From DASZVB01 sp035545855 (GTDB lineage Bacteria > Myxococcota_A > Polyangia > Polyangiales > Polyangiaceae), in the NCBI GenBank assembly GCA_035545855.1, contig DASZXK010000147.1:10596-74595 (forward strand): a stretch of DNA of 64,000 nt, written 5' to 3'. Below the pieces are notes generated by a model that saw nothing but the letters and a program-made list of their open reading frames with translations, searched no databases and had not been told where the DNA came from. Numbering within the stretch: the stretch's first letter is position 1; each line of letters opens with the position of its first letter. The translations under genes were made by a program, and so were the position numbers. Of the stretch, positions 42,699 to 50,506 are shown piece by piece.

Positions 42699-42727
42699 TT
42701 GACAGTGGGCCGCACGGGATGTAGATG
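42699..42727 (+). promoter_or_regulatory. Promoter of tRNA-Val
   Basis: TTGACA at 42699-42704, a 17-bp spacer and TAGATG at 42722-42727 form a sigma-70-like pair. The start would be near 42734, about 20 bases before the tRNA. It may also feed thrS and infC. Confidence 0.6.
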
Positions 42728-42753
42728 CGTCGCCCTGTTTATCGAGTCGATTC

Positions 42754-42825
<72 letters not shown>

Positions 42826-42919
42826 CGAAGACGGTCGTCGCTTCGTTGTCGCTGTCGTCGTCGTCGTCCCGCGGCTTCGGCTGGCGGTCCCAGGCCACCC
42901 GGGCCACCCTTCCGCGGCA

Positions 42920-44884
42920 ATGAGCAACGCCGGGTTCATCACCCCGCGTGAGCTTCTCTCCGAGCGGGGAGAGCTCACGGACGACGTCGTCGCCGTCGAA
43001 ACGGCGACCGGCATCGTGGACCTCCACACGCCCATCGATCCGAAGACGGCGGTCACCGCGATCCGGCGGACGGATCCGAAGGCGCTGGAGGTGATCCGTC
43101 ACTCCACGTCTCACGTCCTCGCGCAGGCGGTGCAGAAGCTCTTCCCGGGGACGCAGGTGACCATCGGCCCCGCGATCGACAGCGGCTTCTACTACGACTT
43201 CTTCCGCAAGGACGGCACCTTCACGGACCAGGATCTGCTGAAGATCGAGAAGGAGATGCGCCGCATCATGGCGCAGAACCTCCCCTTCTCGCGGAAAGTG
43301 ATGAGCCGCTCGGAAGCTCACGCACTCTTCGAGAAGCTCGGGGAGACGTTCAAACTCGAGCTCGTCGACGCGATTCCGGACGGGGAGGACATCAGCGTCT
43401 ACTACCAGGGCAGGAACGACAAGCCCGAGACGCAGTGGTTCGATCTCTGCAGCGGGCCGCACGTCCCCTCCACGAAGCACCTCGGCGTCGTGAAGCTCAC
43501 GAGCGTCGCGGGAGCGTACTGGCGCGGCGACGAGCGGAACCCGATGCTCCAGCGCATCTACGGGACCGCGTTCGCGACGGAAGAGGAGCTCACCGCGTAC
43601 CTCAAGATGCTGGAGGAGGCGCGCGCCCGGGACCACAGAAAGCTCGGGAAGGAGCTCGAGCTCTTCATGTTCCACGAAGCCGCTCCGGCGATGCCGTGGT
43701 TCCTGCCGAAGGGCGCGTTCGTCTACAACCAGCTCGTCCAGTTCATCCGCGAGCTCTACGTGGACTACGGCTACGAAGAGGTCGTGACGCCTCAGCTCGT
43801 GGACCGGAGCGTGTTCGAGACGAGCGGGCACCTGCCGAACTACCGGGAGAACATGTACTTCCCCTCCACGGCGGACACCGTGGATCACGTCCGCGCCGGC
43901 GAAGTGGGCGCGGCGGACACGCTCGAGGGCCTCGGCCTGAAGCCCATGAACTGCCCCGGGCACTGCCTCATCTTCGGGCAGCGAAAGCGCAGCTACCGCG
44001 AGCTCCCCTGGCGCGTCGCGGATTTCGGGCGGCTCCACCGCTTCGAGCGCGGCGGCGTCGTGCACGGGCTCACCCGCGTCCGCACGTTCTGCCAGGACGA
44101 CGCGCACATCTTCTGCACGCCGGACCAGCTCCGCGGCGAGATCGTGAATTTCAACCGCCTCCTCTTCGAGGTGTACGCGGCGTTCGGCTTCAAGGACCTC
44201 TCCGTGAAGCTCGCGCTCCGCCCGGAGAAGCGCATCGGGACGGAAGAGTCGTGGGACTACGCGGAGGGCCTCCTCGCGGACGTCCTCACCGAGTCCAAGA
44301 TCCCGTTCGAGAAGCTCCCCGGTGAGGGAGCCTTCTACGGCCCGAAGCTCGAGTTCCACGTGAAGGACGCGATCGGCCGCGGCTGGCAGCTCGGGACGAT
44401 CCAGCTCGACCCCTTCCTCCCCGAGCGCTTCGACCTCAACTTCATCGCGAAGGACGGCGCCGCGCACCGGCCGGTGATGCTCCACCGCGCGATCCTCGGC
44501 AGCCTCGAGCGCTTCTTCGGCATCTACATCGAGCACGTCGCGGGGAAGTTCCCCGTGTGGATCGCCCCGGAGCAAGCGACGCTCGTCACCGTGAGCGAGA
44601 AGCAGTCCGAGTACGCCCGGAACGTCCAGAAGGAGCTCCGCTCGCTCGGCTTCCGCGTCGGGCTGGACGACAGCTCGGACAAGCTCGGCGCGAAGATCCG
44701 GAACGCGCGCATGAGCCGCGTCCCGTACACGGTCGTCATCGGCGAAAAGGAAATGGAGTCGAACTCCGTCGCGCCGAAGACGAACGACGGCACGGACCTC
44801 GGCGCGATGCCGGTCGCGGCGTTCATCGAGCGCCTCCGTTCCGAATCCAGACCTCCCCGGCTCGAGAAACCCGAGCTCCACTGA
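42920..44884 (+). CDS. thrS: Threonyl-tRNA synthetase
   Basis: ThrRS charges tRNA-Thr. The 654 residues show the editing N2 domain with HSTSHVLAQAVQKLFPG and the catalytic class II core with motif 2 region FGRLHRFERGGVVHGLTRVR. Zinc ligands are present in MNCPGHC and the C-terminal anticodon domain shows WIAPEQATLVTVSEK. The N-terminal TGS domain seems shortened or diverged. The upstream 94 bases contain a run of GTCGTC repeats but no T-box. The gene is followed 18 bases later by infC, the common pairing. Confidence 0.97.
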   Translation: MSNAGFITPRELLSERGELTDDVVAVETATGIVDLHTPIDPKTAVTAIRRTDPKALEVIRHSTSHVLAQAVQKLFPGTQVTIGPAIDSGFYYDFFRKDGTFTDQDLLKIEKEMRRIMAQNLPFSRKVMSRSEAHALFEKLGETFKLELVDAIPDGEDISVYYQGRNDKPETQWFDLCSGPHVPSTKHLGVVKLTSVAGAYWRGDERNPMLQRIYGTAFATEEELTAYLKMLEEARARDHRKLGKELELFMFHEAAPAMPWFLPKGAFVYNQLVQFIRELYVDYGYEEVVTPQLVDRSVFETSGHLPNYRENMYFPSTADTVDHVRAGEVGAADTLEGLGLKPMNCPGHCLIFGQRKRSYRELPWRVADFGRLHRFERGGVVHGLTRVRTFCQDDAHIFCTPDQLRGEIVNFNRLLFEVYAAFGFKDLSVKLALRPEKRIGTEESWDYAEGLLADVLTESKIPFEKLPGEGAFYGPKLEFHVKDAIGRGWQLGTIQLDPFLPERFDLNFIAKDGAAHRPVMLHRAILGSLERFFGIYIEHVAGKFPVWIAPEQATLVTVSEKQSEYARNVQKELRSLGFRVGLDDSSDKLGAKIRNARMSRVPYTVVIGEKEMESNSVAPKTNDGTDLGAMPVAAFIERLRSESRPPRLEKPELH

Positions 44885-44902
44885 CTTGAGGTAATCCCCC
44901 GC

Positions 44903-45601
44903 ATGGCGACAGACCGTAGGAATTTCCGCGACAACCGCGCTCCCCAGATCCGGGTGAACCATCGCATCCGCGTTCCCGAGGTTCGCGTCGTCCTCGAAGA
45001 CGGCGGCGTGATGCTCGGCGTGATGACGACGCAGCAGGCGCTCCGCGAAGCGGAGGAGCGCGGCCTCGACCTCGTGGAAGTGAATCCCAAGGCGACGCCC
45101 CCGGTCTGCAAGATCCTCGACTTCGGCAAGTTCAAGTACGAGGAGAAGAAGCGGGCCCGCGACGCGAAGCGGAAGCAGACGGTCGTCGAGGTGAAGGAGA
45201 TCAAGCTCCGCCCGAAGACGGACGATCACGACCTCGACGTGAAGCTCCGCGCGGCGCGCCGGTTCATCGAGTCCGGGAACAAGGTGAAGTTCACGGTCCG
45301 GTTCCGCGGGCGCGAGATCGCGCACCCCGATCGCGCGAGGATGCAGCTCGACTGGCTCCGCGAGAAGGCGGACGACCTCGCGAGCGTGGAGCAACCGCCG
45401 ACGATGGAAGCCCGCGCGATGAGCCTCATCCTCGCGCCGCGGCCCCAGGTGCTCCAGCGGCTCGCCGCCGAGCGCCAGAAGGAGCGCGCCCAGAAGCGCG
45501 AGCGCGAGGACTCGAACGACGATCTGGACGAGGAGAACGAGCCGGACCTCGACGAGGATGACGACGACGAGGATGACGACGACGAGGGCGGCGAGGACTG
45601 A
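44903..45601 (+). CDS. infC: Translation initiation factor IF-3 with acidic C-terminal tail
   Basis: IF-3 checks the start codon and keeps ribosomal subunits apart. The core is normal: NHRIRVPEVRVV, PPVCKILDFGKFKYEEKKR, EIKLRPKTDDHDL and KFTVRFRGREIAHPD, ending near residue 180. A 52-residue tail follows, whose last 30 residues (201-232) are almost all Asp and Glu. A long acidic extension of IF-3 is known from DsgA of Myxococcus xanthus, where it is needed for normal growth and development. The usual partners rpmI and rplT are not downstream; a kinase gene converges on the stop instead. Confidence 0.96.
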   Translation: MATDRRNFRDNRAPQIRVNHRIRVPEVRVVLEDGGVMLGVMTTQQALREAEERGLDLVEVNPKATPPVCKILDFGKFKYEEKKRARDAKRKQTVVEVKEIKLRPKTDDHDLDVKLRAARRFIESGNKVKFTVRFRGREIAHPDRARMQLDWLREKADDLASVEQPPTMEARAMSLILAPRPQVLQRLAAERQKERAQKREREDSNDDLDEENEPDLDEDDDDEDDDDEGGED

Positions 45602-45658
45602 CCTCGCCGTCCGCGGACGCCTCCGCGCCGTCCCCGCGCCCCGGACGGGCGCGCGCCC

Positions 45659-47077
45659 TCAGTGAAAGAGCCCGCCGTAGTACGCGCCGGCAGCGCCGGC
45701 AGCGGCCACGACCAGCAAGACGAGCGCGATGAGCGCACCGGATCCGCCGCTCTTCGCCGCGGCCGATCCCGCGATGGGCCCGGCGACGGGGACGGCCGCG
45801 GGCATCGCCGCTACCGGACTCCGCGGCGCCGGTGCGGCCGGCGCTGCGCTCGGTTCGTGATCGTCCTCCTCCTCCAGGGCGGCGAGGTTGCCGGCCTCGA
45901 AGGGCCGGGAAGCCCGATCTTCCGTCGGCGCGACGGGCTCGACGTCGAGCTCCTTCGACCAGTCCTGGAGCTCCTGGAACGAGCCGAGATTCAGCGGAGA
46001 GGCGCCGCCGACCAGCGGGCGATCCTTCTGCGCGACGACGCTGCCGTCGCTGGCGCGCTGGGGCACGTCGAGAGACGTGAACTCGAGCATCGCCTCGTCG
46101 ATGAGCGAGCCGATGATGCTGACCTTGTCGTCCTTCGCCTTCCGCCTCTTCTCTGCGGCGCGAGCGACCATCGCCTCCGTCACGAGGTTCGCGACGTCGA
46201 ACGACGAGACCGGTTTTCCGACGCGATAGAGGTGCGTGTTCAGGTCCCGGCCGAGGTCCCGGGCGGACGCGTATCGCTGGTTCACGTCCTTCGCGAGCGC
46301 CTTCTGCACGATGCGCTCGAGCTCGGGCGTGACCTCCGGGTTGTACTGCGCGAGCGCCGGGATCCGGGCCTGCTGCACCTGGCGGACGGTGTCGAGGTCC
46401 GTCTCTCCGAGGAAGAGACGCCGCCCGGCGAGCATCTCCCACAGCATGATGCCGATGGCGAAGATGTCCGTCCGGTGATCGACGCTCTCTCCCTGCGCCG
46501 CTTCGGGCGAGAGATAGCTGAACTTCCCCTTGATGATGCCGGGCTCGCTCCGCTCGAGCTGGCTGTTCGCCTTCGCGAGGCCGAAGTCCGCGATCTTCAC
46601 CTCGCCGTGCCGCGTGATGAGCACGTTCGGCGGGGACATGTCCCGGTGGACGATGCCGAGCTTCCGGCCCTTCACGTCCGTGACCTCGTGCGCGTAGGCG
46701 AGCCCTTCGCAGATCTTCAGGCAGATCCAGCACGCGGCTTCCAGGGGGACTCGCTGCCCCTTGCTCCTCCGGTGCTCGATGACGGCCTTGAGGTCGGAGC
46801 CGTCCACGAACTCCATCACGATGAAGTACGTGTTGTCGCCGACGCCGATGTCGAAGACCTGGACGCAGTTCGAGTGGGAGAGGTGCGCGCTCGTTCGCGC
46901 CTCGTCCAGGAACATCCCGATGAACTGCTTCTTCTCGGAGAGGTGCGGGAGGACGCGCTTGATCGCGACGATCTTCTTGAAGCCCTCGAGGCCGGCGCTC
47001 TCGGCGCGATAGACCTCCGCCATGCCGCCCGCGGCGATGCGCTCGATGACGCGGTATCTCTGCTGCTGCTGTGCCAT
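45659..47077 (-). CDS. Ser/Thr protein kinase with C-terminal membrane anchor
   Basis: The N-terminal 280 residues are a Hanks-type kinase: the Gly loop IAAGGMAEVYRA, Lys40 in VAIKRV, Glu59 in LDEA, the catalytic loop HRDMSPPN (residues 144-151), DFG at 164-166 and the APE-like SPEA region. The loop has MSPP in place of the usual LKPE, so the Lys is missing, a feature common in myxobacterial kinases. After a variable linker of about 160 residues with an acidic stretch, one hydrophobic helix (GALIALVLLVVAAAGAAGAYYG) ends the protein. The kinase domain should be cytoplasmic. Substrate unknown. Confidence 0.93.
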   Translation of the reverse strand: MAQQQQRYRVIERIAAGGMAEVYRAESAGLEGFKKIVAIKRVLPHLSEKKQFIGMFLDEARTSAHLSHSNCVQVFDIGVGDNTYFIVMEFVDGSDLKAVIEHRRSKGQRVPLEAACWICLKICEGLAYAHEVTDVKGRKLGIVHRDMSPPNVLITRHGEVKIADFGLAKANSQLERSEPGIIKGKFSYLSPEAAQGESVDHRTDIFAIGIMLWEMLAGRRLFLGETDLDTVRQVQQARIPALAQYNPEVTPELERIVQKALAKDVNQRYASARDLGRDLNTHLYRVGKPVSSFDVANLVTEAMVARAAEKRRKAKDDKVSIIGSLIDEAMLEFTSLDVPQRASDGSVVAQKDRPLVGGASPLNLGSFQELQDWSKELDVEPVAPTEDRASRPFEAGNLAALEEEDDHEPSAAPAAPAPRSPVAAMPAAVPVAGPIAGSAAAKSGGSGALIALVLLVVAAAGAAGAYYGGLFH

Positions 47078-47147
47078 GTGGCGGATCGGCCGAGCCTCTG
47101 GGCCGGAATCCAGCGTAGGGGCCCGGCCGACGAGGGGTCAAGCGCAC

Positions 47148-47188
47148 GCCGACGCCGCGCCGACGCCGCGCCGACGCCGCGCCGACGC
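47148..47188. repeat. 11-bp GCCGACGCCGC tandem repeat
   Basis: The unit GCCGACGCCGC is repeated three full times plus eight bases, with no mismatch. It lies between the kinase gene and tRNA-Ala and is not in a coding frame that I support. It is likely to vary in copy number by slippage. Confidence 0.9.
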
Positions 47189-47345
47189 GAAGACGGCCGT
47201 GAAACCGGGGGAACGGGAGAAGCGGGCCGCGTCCGACAGCTCACGAAGCCGACGAGGCCCACGCGAAAAGTGCGCGGCGGCCACGGAACGAGTGCGAAAT
47301 GCCCTCGCCAAGGCGGGTCCGTCGTGCAAGTCTCCGCCCGCTCCC

Positions 47346-47418
47346 GGGGCCGTAGCTCAGCTGGGAGAGCGCAAGCATGGCATGCTTGAGGTCAGGGGTT
47401 CGATCCCCCTCGGCTCCA
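47346..47418 (+). tRNA. tRNA-Ala (anticodon GGC)
   Basis: The cloverleaf is complete: acceptor GGGGCCG with CGGCTCC (one G-U), D-arm GCTC/GAGC, anticodon stem CAAGC/GCTTG around ATGGCAT, T-arm AGGGG/CCCCT with TTCGATC. The anticodon is GGC (alanine, codons GCC and GCU). No CCA is encoded. The nearest upstream DNA shows no clear promoter. Confidence 0.95.
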
Positions 47419-47428
47419 CGAAGTTCCT

Positions 47429-47644
47429 TCACGTCGGGACGTTCTTGTTGTCGTCCCCAGACGTCCCGGGAAGGTCGGAAGACTCCCCGGTCGTGTAGAT
47501 GAGGCTGACGACCGTCGCGACGAGCAGCACGGAGAGCGCCGTCGCGTAGGAGCCGGACCAGAGGAACGCCGCGAACGCGATCACGGCGGCGATCAGGAAC
47601 CCGAGGGGGCCCCGCCAGTATCTCGAAACTGGATGGTGGGACAT
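47429..47644 (-). CDS. Small two-helix membrane protein
   Basis: The protein has 71 residues. After MSHHPVSRYWRG there are two adjacent hydrophobic helices (PLGFLIAAVIAFAAFLWSG and TALSVLLVATVVSLIY), then a Ser/Asp-rich tail. The frame is open to 47728, but ATG at 47644 gives a compact protein with a positive N-terminus. No family is recognised. It lies just downstream of tRNA-Ala on the opposite strand and about 115 bases from the pdxA stop. Confidence 0.55.
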   Translation of the reverse strand: MSHHPVSRYWRGPLGFLIAAVIAFAAFLWSGSYATALSVLLVATVVSLIYTTGESSDLPGTSGDDNKNVPT

Positions 47645-47758
47645 GCCCAGGGCCTCGCAAGGCACGTGCCTTCCGGGTCGCCGTGAAGTCGCGAGGTTGC
47701 ACGCGAGAGGAGCGTGGCGCGCTGCCACGGGCGCCGGAATGACCCGGACGAGCGCGCC

Positions 47759-48763
47759 TCAGCCGTTCGCGATCATGAGCTCGGCGAGCTTCATCGCCGC
47801 GAGCATGCCGCTCGGATCGGCCTTGCCCTTCCAGGCGATGTCGTAGCCGGTTCCGTGATCGACGCTCGTGCGGATCACGGAGAGTCCCATCGTGACGTTC
47901 ACCGCGTCCCCGAACGCGACGAGCTTCATCGGGATCGTCGCCTGGTCGTGGTACATCGCGACGACGCCGTCGTAGCGCCCCGCGCGCATGTAGCGATACG
48001 CGGTCTCGGCGCCGATCGGGCCGGAGAGAACGGCCGATTTCCCGAGGGCCCTCCGGGCCCGCGCCACGCCCGGAACGATGGCCCGGGCCTCTTCCCTGCC
48101 GAAGAGCTCTCCCTCGCCGGCGTGCGGGTTCAGGGAAGTGACGGCGATCTTCGGCTTCTTCTTCCCGAGCGCGTGGAGCAAACGAGAAAGCTCGACCGTC
48201 GATTCCGCGACCCCCTCCTCCGTGAGAGCCTTCGGGACGTCCGAGAGCGGCAGGTGCGTCGTGACGAGACTCGTCACGAGCGACTCCGCCGCGAAGCACA
48301 TGACGGCGTGCCGCGCGTGGTCGCGATCCCGGAGCCATTCGGTGTGGCCGCGGAACTTCGACGCCCCCTTCGCGCCGGAGTGCGCGATCGCCTCCTTGCT
48401 CACCGGGCCGCTGACGATCGCCGAGCCCGGCGTCGCCTTCACGAGATCGTAGGCCGCGTCCACGTACGCGAGCTCGGCAGCGCCGGCGCGGCGGCTGGGC
48501 CTCCCGGGAATTCGATCGCTCCGCGAGAGCTCGGGCCCCACCGGCAGCACCGAGAGAACGCCCCGAGGCCTCTTCGACCGATCGAACGCCTTCCCGGAGA
48601 CCGGTACGAGCCGCTCGGGATCGACGCCGACGAGCTTCGCGGCCGCGCGGAGCGTCTCGAGATCCCCCACGAGGACGACGTTCGCGCCCCGGAGCTTCGC
48701 GGCCGCGGCGACGGACACTTCCGGCCCGACCCCCGCGGGGCAGCCGGTGGAGACGACGAGCAT
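47759..48763 (-). CDS. pdxA: 4-hydroxythreonine-4-phosphate dehydrogenase
   Basis: PdxA oxidises 4-phosphohydroxy-L-threonine in the DXP-dependent pathway of pyridoxal phosphate synthesis, using NAD and a metal. The 334 residues contain MLVVSTGCPAGVGPEV, VSGPVSKEAI, ITSLNPHAGEGELFG-type residues (here VTSLNPHAGEGE), MYHDQATIPMKL and HGTGYDIAWKGKAD. Length and order match the family. It is monocistronic; pdxJ is not in the window. Confidence 0.95.
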   Translation of the reverse strand: MLVVSTGCPAGVGPEVSVAAAAKLRGANVVLVGDLETLRAAAKLVGVDPERLVPVSGKAFDRSKRPRGVLSVLPVGPELSRSDRIPGRPSRRAGAAELAYVDAAYDLVKATPGSAIVSGPVSKEAIAHSGAKGASKFRGHTEWLRDRDHARHAVMCFAAESLVTSLVTTHLPLSDVPKALTEEGVAESTVELSRLLHALGKKKPKIAVTSLNPHAGEGELFGREEARAIVPGVARARRALGKSAVLSGPIGAETAYRYMRAGRYDGVVAMYHDQATIPMKLVAFGDAVNVTMGLSVIRTSVDHGTGYDIAWKGKADPSGMLAAMKLAELMIANG

Positions 48764-48818
48764 GGCGCGGAACTTAGCTCAGGTCCGAGACACGCGTCGG
48801 CGAGCCCGCTCACCGACT

Positions 48819-49673
48819 TCAAAAGACGCCCACGATGGCGCAGCCCCGGACTCCCGAGAGCAGCGGTACGAGCTGGATCCCCGGGGTTTTTGCCGTTTTT
48901 TCACGGCGACGTTCCTGACGTTCGCGGAAGGACGTCCCGACGCTCCAGCCGATCGCCTGGCCGATGAAGGCGCCCGAGACGACGTCCGACGTCCAGTGGT
49001 GGTCGCCGACCATCATGCCGAAGCCGATGCCGAGTGCGATGGGATAAGACACGGCCGGGACCCAGAGCTGGTCGGGCGCGAACGCGGTGAGCGAAGCCGC
49101 GATCGAGACGGCGGCGGACGTGTGCCCCGACGGCCAGGCGTAGCGACCCTCGAACCCGAACGGGGACCAGTCGCGCGCGTACTCGGGGTGCTCCAGGCGG
49201 TCGGGCGCGCGCGGGTTCCCGCCGTTCAACGGGAACGGACGCCCGGTGCCCACCTTCAACACGACCGTCGTGACCACGGTGATGGCGAGCGCCTGCGTCG
49301 CGGCGCTGCCGGCGCCGGCGAGCGACGGATCCCTCGCCAGGAGACCCGACAGATAGATCCCCGGCGCGACGATCGCCGGTCCGACGTACCCGCCGTAGTA
49401 CGCCGCGTCGCCGTAGAACGGCGCTTCCACGTGACGGACGACCGCGACGCGGATGGCGTGGTCCCCGCCGGTCGGCGAGAGCAGCGCCGTTCCGAGCGCG
49501 GCGCCGCCGAACCAGAGGAGCGACGGCCCCGTGAAGGCCCGGACGAGATCTCCGCCGAGGGAATCGACGGGAGTCGGAGTGGCCGGTTCGTCTTCTGCTC
49601 GCGCCGCGGCCGCGACGAGGAGCACGGCCGCGACGCATGCGGCGCGACACGGACGTCGGGACGGACGCACCAC
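48819..49673 (-). CDS. PAP2-family membrane phosphatase
   Basis: The protein has an N-terminal signal/anchor helix, further membrane helices, and all three acid phosphatase motifs: KVGTGRPFP, WPSGHTSAAVS and GDHHWTSDVVSG. This arrangement fits type 2 phosphatidic acid phosphatase or undecaprenyl-diphosphate phosphatase. The C-terminus is Arg-rich and then short. The GTG at 49673 is the start. The substrate (phosphatidate, undecaprenyl-PP or other) is not shown by the sequence. No neighbour is clearly linked. Confidence 0.88.
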   Translation of the reverse strand: MVRPSRRPCRAACVAAVLLVAAAARAEDEPATPTPVDSLGGDLVRAFTGPSLLWFGGAALGTALLSPTGGDHAIRVAVVRHVEAPFYGDAAYYGGYVGPAIVAPGIYLSGLLARDPSLAGAGSAATQALAITVVTTVVLKVGTGRPFPLNGGNPRAPDRLEHPEYARDWSPFGFEGRYAWPSGHTSAAVSIAASLTAFAPDQLWVPAVSYPIALGIGFGMMVGDHHWTSDVVSGAFIGQAIGWSVGTSFRERQERRREKTAKTPGIQLVPLLSGVRGCAIVGVF

Positions 49674-49744
49674 GTCGCGAAGCCTAGTTCACCGCGGACC
49701 CGGCGCTCACCCTGCGGCCAGATTCACGTGACGAATCTCGGGGG

Positions 49745-50506
49745 CTATTCCTCGTCGTCGTCGGCTTCGGCCAGTTCGGGGACGCGGAGCTTGTAGCCGG
49801 AGCCGCGGAGGGTATCGAGGGGGAGGGCGTCGCCGAGCTTCGCGCGGAGGCGCCTCACGTGGATGTCCACCGTGCGGGGGCCGCCGTCGTAGCGGTTGCC
49901 CCACACGCGGGCGAGCAGGTGCTCGCGCGAAAGAACCTTGCCGCGCCGATCGCAGAGGTACGCGAGGAGCGCGAACTCCTTCGCGGTGAGCTGCACCGGC
50001 CGGCCCTGGACGCTCACTTCCTGCGCCGCTTTGTCCACGATGATGCCGCCGATCTTGTGGCGCTCTTCCGTCGCGAACTCGCTCCGGCGCCATTCCACGG
50101 CGCGGATGCGCGCGTAGACCTCTTCCGGAACGTAAGGGTGGAGGACGAAGTCGTCGAAGCCGCTCGACGGCTCGATGCGCGCCATCTGCCCGACCGTGAC
50201 GGAGACGATGGCACCCACGTTGTCGAACGTGGATTCCTTCCTCACTGCACGGAGGGCCGCGATGGCGAGATCGGGCCGATCCAGGGCCTCGAAGAGGAGA
50301 GCTCGCGGACGTGCTTCGTCGTCCGGGTCGTCCTCGGCGAAGAGGTTGATGGGGTCGTCCCAGAGATCCAGCGTGCGGACGGTCGCCCCCAGCTGCCGAA
50401 GCGTGGCAGCCGCGCCGTCTTCTCGCTCGAGCAAGGGGCCGTGCCCGACCACCGCTACGAAAGAGCGGGCCCGGACAGACGTGGTTTCAGGTGATTTCGG
50501 TCCCAC
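49745..50506 (-). CDS. OmpR-type response regulator with degenerate receiver
   Basis: The C-terminal 100 residues are a winged helix of the OmpR/PhoB class (VQLTAKEFALLAYLCDRRGKVLSREHLLARVW, then RTVDIHVRRLRAKL and LRGSGYKL). The N-terminal 140 residues have the receiver fold but lack its phosphorylation set: no DD pair after the first strand, FEALD in place of the phospho-acceptor Asp, and LHPY where the conserved KP should be. It is therefore probably not phosphorylated by a kinase and may respond to a ligand or partner. It begins inside the 3' end of tldD (20-base overlap). GTG is the start. Confidence 0.85.
   Translation of the reverse strand: MGPKSPETTSVRARSFVAVVGHGPLLEREDGAAATLRQLGATVRTLDLWDDPINLFAEDDPDDEARPRALLFEALDRPDLAIAALRAVRKESTFDNVGAIVSVTVGQMARIEPSSGFDDFVLHPYVPEEVYARIRAVEWRRSEFATEERHKIGGIIVDKAAQEVSVQGRPVQLTAKEFALLAYLCDRRGKVLSREHLLARVWGNRYDGGPRTVDIHVRRLRAKLGDALPLDTLRGSGYKLRVPELAEADDDEE

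Noticed and set aside
42826..42919. T-box or leader peptide upstream of thrS
   Set aside because: The 94-base leader has GTCGTC repeats but no T-box sequence and no threonine-rich leader frame.
47022..47498. Plus-strand frame across tRNA-Ala
   Set aside because: It contains the translated tRNA-Ala (GERKHGMLEVRGSIPLG), a classic false gene.
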